Below are positions 36,227 to 39,442 of a DNA stretch of 39,442 nucleotides, one piece after another. A program made the position numbers and the translations under genes. Location of the stretch: positions 1-39,442 of the forward strand of contig NZ_BMRK01000032.1 of NCBI RefSeq assembly GCF_014648595.1. Reading direction: 5' to 3'. The DNA comes from Nocardioides luteus. GTDB lineage: Bacteria > Actinomycetota > Actinomycetes > Propionibacteriales > Nocardioidaceae. Every line of letters begins with the position of its first letter. Position 1 is the first letter of the stretch. The notes under the pieces are model-generated. The model saw nothing but the letters and a program-made list of their open reading frames with translations, had not been told where the DNA came from and ran no database searches.

Positions 36227-36280
36227 CAGAGGGTCCGACCTTGTGAAGCGTTCACAAGGTCGGACCCTCTGTCATAGCGC
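36218..36280. terminator. Perfect 30-bp-stem hairpin over the jetC stop
   Basis: Bases 36218-36247 are exactly complementary to 36251-36280 around a 3-nt GCG loop. The left arm starts GCGCTATGACAGAGG and contains the jetC TGA (36224-36226). The right arm ends 9 bp before the stop of the convergent antiporter gene. Without a T-tract, but very stable; probably a bidirectional terminator. Confidence 0.85.
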
Positions 36281-36289
36281 AGGCGAGAC

Positions 36290-37411
36290 CTACGGCTGGA
36301 TCGAGAGGAACAGGAACGAGGCCAGCAGCACCAGGTGGACGAACCCCTGGAGGGCGTAGACGCGGCCCTGGACGACGGTGAGGCCGGTGACGAAAACGGT
36401 GATCACCAGGAGCACGATCTGGGTGGCGTCGAGGCCGAGCTCGAGGGGGCCGGTGAGCCAGATCATCGCCACCGCGATGGTCGGAATGGTCAGGCCGATC
36501 GAGGCCATCGCGGAGCCGTAGGCCAGGTTGAGGCTGGTCTGCACCCGGTCGCGGCCGGCGTTGCGTACGGCGGCGATGGACTCGGGAGCGAGCACCAGGA
36601 TCGCGATCACGACGCCGACGACGGCGTAGGGGAAGCCGAGGCTCTCGACGGTGCTCTCGATGGTGGGGGAGAGGACCTTCGCCAGGCCGACCACGGAGAT
36701 GAGGGAGACCAGGAGCAGCGCCCCGCTGAGCGCAGCCTCGCCGGTCGAGGGCGGTTCGGCGTGGCCGTCCTCGTCGAGGTCGAGCAGGCCGGTCATCCGG
36801 CCGTGCTCGTCGCTGGCGACCGGGAGGAAGAAGTCGCGATGACGCACGGTCTGGGTGAACAGGAAGGCGACATAGAGCGCCAGCGAGGCGATCGCGGCGA
36901 AGATCAGCTGGGAGGAGGAGTACTGCCCACCGTGGGCCGAGGTGGTGTAGTTCGGCAGCACCAGGGTGAGGCCGGCCAGCGCGATCACGGTGGCGACCGC
37001 GGAGCCCGTGCCGGCGGCGTTGAAGCTGACCAGACCGTGCTTGAGGGCTCCGATGAGGAGCGAGAGCCCGACGATGCCGTTGAGGGTGATCATCACGGCG
37101 GCGAAGACGGTGTCGCGAGCGTAGGTGCTGGTGTTGTCACCGCCGCTGGTCATCAGCATGACGATCAGGCCGACCTCGATCACCGTCACCGCGACCGCCA
37201 GGATCAGCGAGCCGAACGGCTCACCGACCTTGTGGGCGACCACCTCGGCGTGATGGACCGCGCTGAGCACCGCCAGGACCAGGATCACGCCGACCACGGC
37301 GAGGATCGACCAGTGGTCGTGACGCATCCACGAGAACACCAGCACGATGATCGCCAGGATCGGTACGAACACTGACCACTGCATCCGGCCACGAATCGCT
37401 GGTGCACTCAT
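36290..37411 (-). CDS. Calcium/proton antiporter (CaCA/ChaA family)
   Basis: 373 aa from ATG 37411. About 11 membrane segments; the first repeat signature is GEPFGSLILAVAVTVIEVGLIVML, with the acidic residue that binds the cation, and the second, in PESIAAVRNAGRDRVQTSLNLAYGSAMASIGL, carries a matching Glu. A polar loop (ASDEHGRMTGLLDLDEDGHAEPP) separates the halves. It extrudes Ca2+ or Na+/K+ in exchange for H+ across the inner membrane. Convergent with jetC. Confidence 0.93.
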   Translation of the reverse strand: MSAPAIRGRMQWSVFVPILAIIVLVFSWMRHDHWSILAVVGVILVLAVLSAVHHAEVVAHKVGEPFGSLILAVAVTVIEVGLIVMLMTSGGDNTSTYARDTVFAAVMITLNGIVGLSLLIGALKHGLVSFNAAGTGSAVATVIALAGLTLVLPNYTTSAHGGQYSSSQLIFAAIASLALYVAFLFTQTVRHRDFFLPVASDEHGRMTGLLDLDEDGHAEPPSTGEAALSGALLLVSLISVVGLAKVLSPTIESTVESLGFPYAVVGVVIAILVLAPESIAAVRNAGRDRVQTSLNLAYGSAMASIGLTIPTIAVAMIWLTGPLELGLDATQIVLLVITVFVTGLTVVQGRVYALQGFVHLVLLASFLFLSIQP

Positions 37412-37477
37412 GAGCAGACCCTAACCTGGGTTCGGGCCGCCGACACGATGCTCGACACGCGCTCGTAGCCTGAGGTC

Positions 37478-39292
37478 GTGGCTTCCGATACTCCGAACAC
37501 CGCACCCTCCGCCTACACGCCTCCCGCCGACTTCAAGACCCGTCCTGACCTGTTGGGGCGCTTCGGGGTGGTGGGCTCGACGCACTACCTCGCCAGCGGC
37601 ACCGCGCAGGGGGTGCTCGAGCGCGGCGGCAACGCCTTCGACGCGGTCGTGGCGGCCGGCTTCGTGCTCCACGTCGTCGAGCCGCACCTCAACGGTCCCG
37701 GCGGTGACCTGGTCGGGATCTTCGCCCCTGCGGAGGGCGAGGCGACCGTGCTGATGGGTCAGGGCCCGGCTCCTGCCGGAGCGTCGGTCGAGCACATGCG
37801 GGCCGAGGGGCTCGAGCTCGTACCGGGCTCGGGGGCGCTGGCCGCAGCGGTGCCGGGTGCGGTCGAGGCGTGGCTGATGCTGCTGCGCGACCACGGCACC
37901 TGGGAGCTGGGCGAGGTGCTCGCCTACGCCATCGACTACGCCCGCAACGGCCATCCGATCCTCGGCCGGGCGGTCTCCACCATCGCCACCGTCGCCGACC
38001 TCTTCCGCGACCACTGGCCGACCTCGGCCGACCTCTGGCTGGTCGACGGCCGCCCGCCCGAGCCGGACACGATGGTCCGCAACGAGGCCTACGCCGCCGT
38101 GCTCGACCGGCTCGTCGCGGCCGGTGACGGCGTCGCGACCCGTGAGGAGCGCATCGATGCGGCCCGCACCGCGTGGAAGAGCGGGTTCGTCGCCGAGGCG
38201 ATCGAGAACTTCGTACGCACGCCGCACCGGCACTCTTCCGGAACCGATCATTCCGGCGTGATCACGGCGGCCGACATGGCCGGGTTCTCGGCTGCGTACG
38301 AGAAGCCGGTGACGACCGAGTTCCGCGGACACACCATCGCCAAGGCGGGGCCCTGGACCCAGGGCCCGGTGCTGCTCCAGGCGCTCAACCTGCTCGAGCC
38401 GCTCGACGACGCCCTGCTCGACCCGAGCAACCCGGCTGGCGCCCACACGATCCTCGAGGCGATCAAGCTCGCCTTCGCCGACCGCGACGCCCACTACGGC
38501 GACAACGCCGACCCGGCGACGATCTCGACGTTGCTCTCGAAGGAGTACGCCGAGTCCCGGCGCGCGCTCATCGGCGAGGTCGCCTCGGCCGAGGTGCGGC
38601 CCGGGCTGGGTGCGACGGCCTTCCCGCCGCTGCGCGAGACCTACGACCCGGCCGCTGCCGCATCGGGCGTGGGGGAGCCGACCGTCTCCCGTGACGGTGA
38701 GACCCGCGGCGACACCTGCCACATCGACGTCGTCGACCGCTGGGGCAACATGGTCGCCGTCACCCCCTCCGGCGGCTGGCTGCAGTCCTCGCCGACCATC
38801 CCCGAGCTCGGCTTCTGCCTCGGCACCCGCCTGCAGATGACCTGGCTCGAGCCCGGGCTGTCCTCCACGCTCACCCCCGGCCGCCGCCCTCGGACGACCC
38901 TCACGCCCACCCTCGTCCTCCGCGACGGCCAGGCCGTCACCGCCGTCGGCTCACCCGGCGGCGACCAGCAGGACCAGTGGCAGCTCCTCTACCTCCTGCG
39001 CACCATCGTCGGCGGCTACTCACCCCAAGAAGCCATCGACGCCCCCGCCCTCAACTCCCTCTCCTTCCCCGGCTCCTTCTGGCCCCGCACCTGGGTCCCC
39101 GCCGGCGCCGTGCTGGAGGACCGGCTCGGCGACGACGTCATCTCCGACCTCCGGTCCCGCGGGCATGCTGTGAAACTGAGCGGCGACTGGTCTCTCGGGC
39201 GGCTCTCAGCTGTCACGCGGGATCCTGCGACCGGGACGCTTTCTGCTGCGGCTAATCCTCGGGGGGCTCAGGGGTACGCGGTCGGTCGGTAG
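37478..39292 (+). CDS. Gamma-glutamyltransferase family protein
   Basis: 604 aa from GTG 37478. Ntn-hydrolase that self-cleaves into two chains: the N-terminal signature GGNAFDAVVAAGFVLHVVEPHLNGPGGD (residues about 48-75) and the nucleophile T413 in RGDTCHIDVVDRWGNMVAVTPSGG. No signal peptide, so a cytoplasmic role or a non-classical substrate is likely; GGT-like proteins also act as cephalosporin or polyglutamate hydrolases. Followed by a pair of core repeats. Confidence 0.92.
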   Translation: MASDTPNTAPSAYTPPADFKTRPDLLGRFGVVGSTHYLASGTAQGVLERGGNAFDAVVAAGFVLHVVEPHLNGPGGDLVGIFAPAEGEATVLMGQGPAPAGASVEHMRAEGLELVPGSGALAAAVPGAVEAWLMLLRDHGTWELGEVLAYAIDYARNGHPILGRAVSTIATVADLFRDHWPTSADLWLVDGRPPEPDTMVRNEAYAAVLDRLVAAGDGVATREERIDAARTAWKSGFVAEAIENFVRTPHRHSSGTDHSGVITAADMAGFSAAYEKPVTTEFRGHTIAKAGPWTQGPVLLQALNLLEPLDDALLDPSNPAGAHTILEAIKLAFADRDAHYGDNADPATISTLLSKEYAESRRALIGEVASAEVRPGLGATAFPPLRETYDPAAAASGVGEPTVSRDGETRGDTCHIDVVDRWGNMVAVTPSGGWLQSSPTIPELGFCLGTRLQMTWLEPGLSSTLTPGRRPRTTLTPTLVLRDGQAVTAVGSPGGDQQDQWQLLYLLRTIVGGYSPQEAIDAPALNSLSFPGSFWPRTWVPAGAVLEDRLGDDVISDLRSRGHAVKLSGDWSLGRLSAVTRDPATGTLSAAANPRGAQGYAVGR

Positions 39293-39307
39293 GGCTCCGG
39301 GCGTCCC

Positions 39308-39360
39308 GGTGGTCGAGCCTGTCGAGACCTATGCCCCCGGTGGTCGAGCTTGTCGAGACC
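39308..39360 (+). repeat. Two copies of the dispersed core repeat
   Basis: GGTGGTCGAGCCTGTCGAGA at 39308 onward and GGTGGTCGAGCTTGTCGAGA at 39339 onward, 31 bp apart: the same spacing as the tandem units at 1627-1719. They lie 16 bp after the gamma-glutamyltransferase stop. Confidence 0.85.
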
Positions 39361-39442
39361 ACCCTTCGTGCGGCCATCGCCAAGCGACTCTTGTTTCGTT
39401 CCCAGGTTCGCCGCCGACCCGATCTCTGAGTGTTTCTCGATC
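39340..39442 (-). repeat. Composite repeat element, copy B (inverted, cut by window end)
   Basis: Read on the minus strand from 39442, it begins GATCGAGAAACACTCAGAG, continues GGGTCGGCGGCGAAC and GGAACGAAAC, and ends in a core repeat, as in 1549-1650. The inverted orientation relative to copy A and 38 kb of separation show it is a dispersed family, not a local duplication. Confidence 0.75.

Noticed and set aside
36227-37477. A jetD gene downstream of jetC
   Set aside because: The next gene is a clear 373-aa Ca2+/H+ antiporter on the opposite strand; no DUF3322/DUF2220-like sequence is visible.

Overview
The window is a high-GC chromosomal segment of an actinobacterium, most likely a Nocardioides-type member of the Propionibacteriales. 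I infer this from heavy GC bias at third codon positions, frequent GTG starts, a DUF222/13E12-type HNH endonuclease, and many intergenic copies of a short repeat with the core GGTCGAGC(C/T)TGTCGAGACC. No marker gene fixes the species.

Left part (1-17.6 kb): a 5'-truncated HNH endonuclease gene is followed by about 1.1 kb of non-coding mosaic repeats. Next come an AraC-like regulator and a VOC protein bracketed by two related palindromes, then a tight housekeeping run tyrA-cmk-plsC-der. A divergent HTH regulator/subtilase pair follows, then a frame-broken MarR regulator divergent from a VOC protein, and a protein with two ribbon-helix-helix-like segments. The gluconate operon (gntP-gntK) has a divergent GntR/FCD regulator. 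A second MarR/VOC divergent pair has twin operators in its 57-bp gap.

Middle (17.7-24.8 kb): a tRNA-Pro(GGG) gene with a terminator borders an accessory island. Its minus-strand cluster encodes a GIY-YIG nuclease, an 828-aa Rad50/RloC-like ABC ATPase with a zinc-hook CPVC motif, a 124-aa HEPN-like protein with an R-x5-H motif, and a CHAT/caspase-like protein broken before its expected catalytic Cys. The last three genes overlap by ATGA. An EcsC-like gene lies divergent to the cluster. The far side of the island is a scar where the 3' part of a deaminase gene abuts the 3' part of an aldehyde dehydrogenase gene. I read the cluster as a partly decayed anti-phage or toxin-like system and the best candidate for something undescribed.

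Right part (24.9-39.4 kb): a LuxR-type regulator is translationally coupled to a flavin monooxygenase. Then come a threonine-aldolase-type enzyme, an SRPBCC protein and an L,D-transpeptidase lipoprotein. A three-gene MksFEB/JetABC condensin operon has no adjacent jetD nuclease gene; it ends in a perfect 30-bp-stem hairpin that starts inside the last codons of jetC. A Ca2+/H+ antiporter and a gamma-glutamyltransferase follow. The last 100 bp is an inverted copy of a repeat element also found near position 1550.

Coordinates and motifs were read by eye. Family names come from recognised motifs, not from searches.
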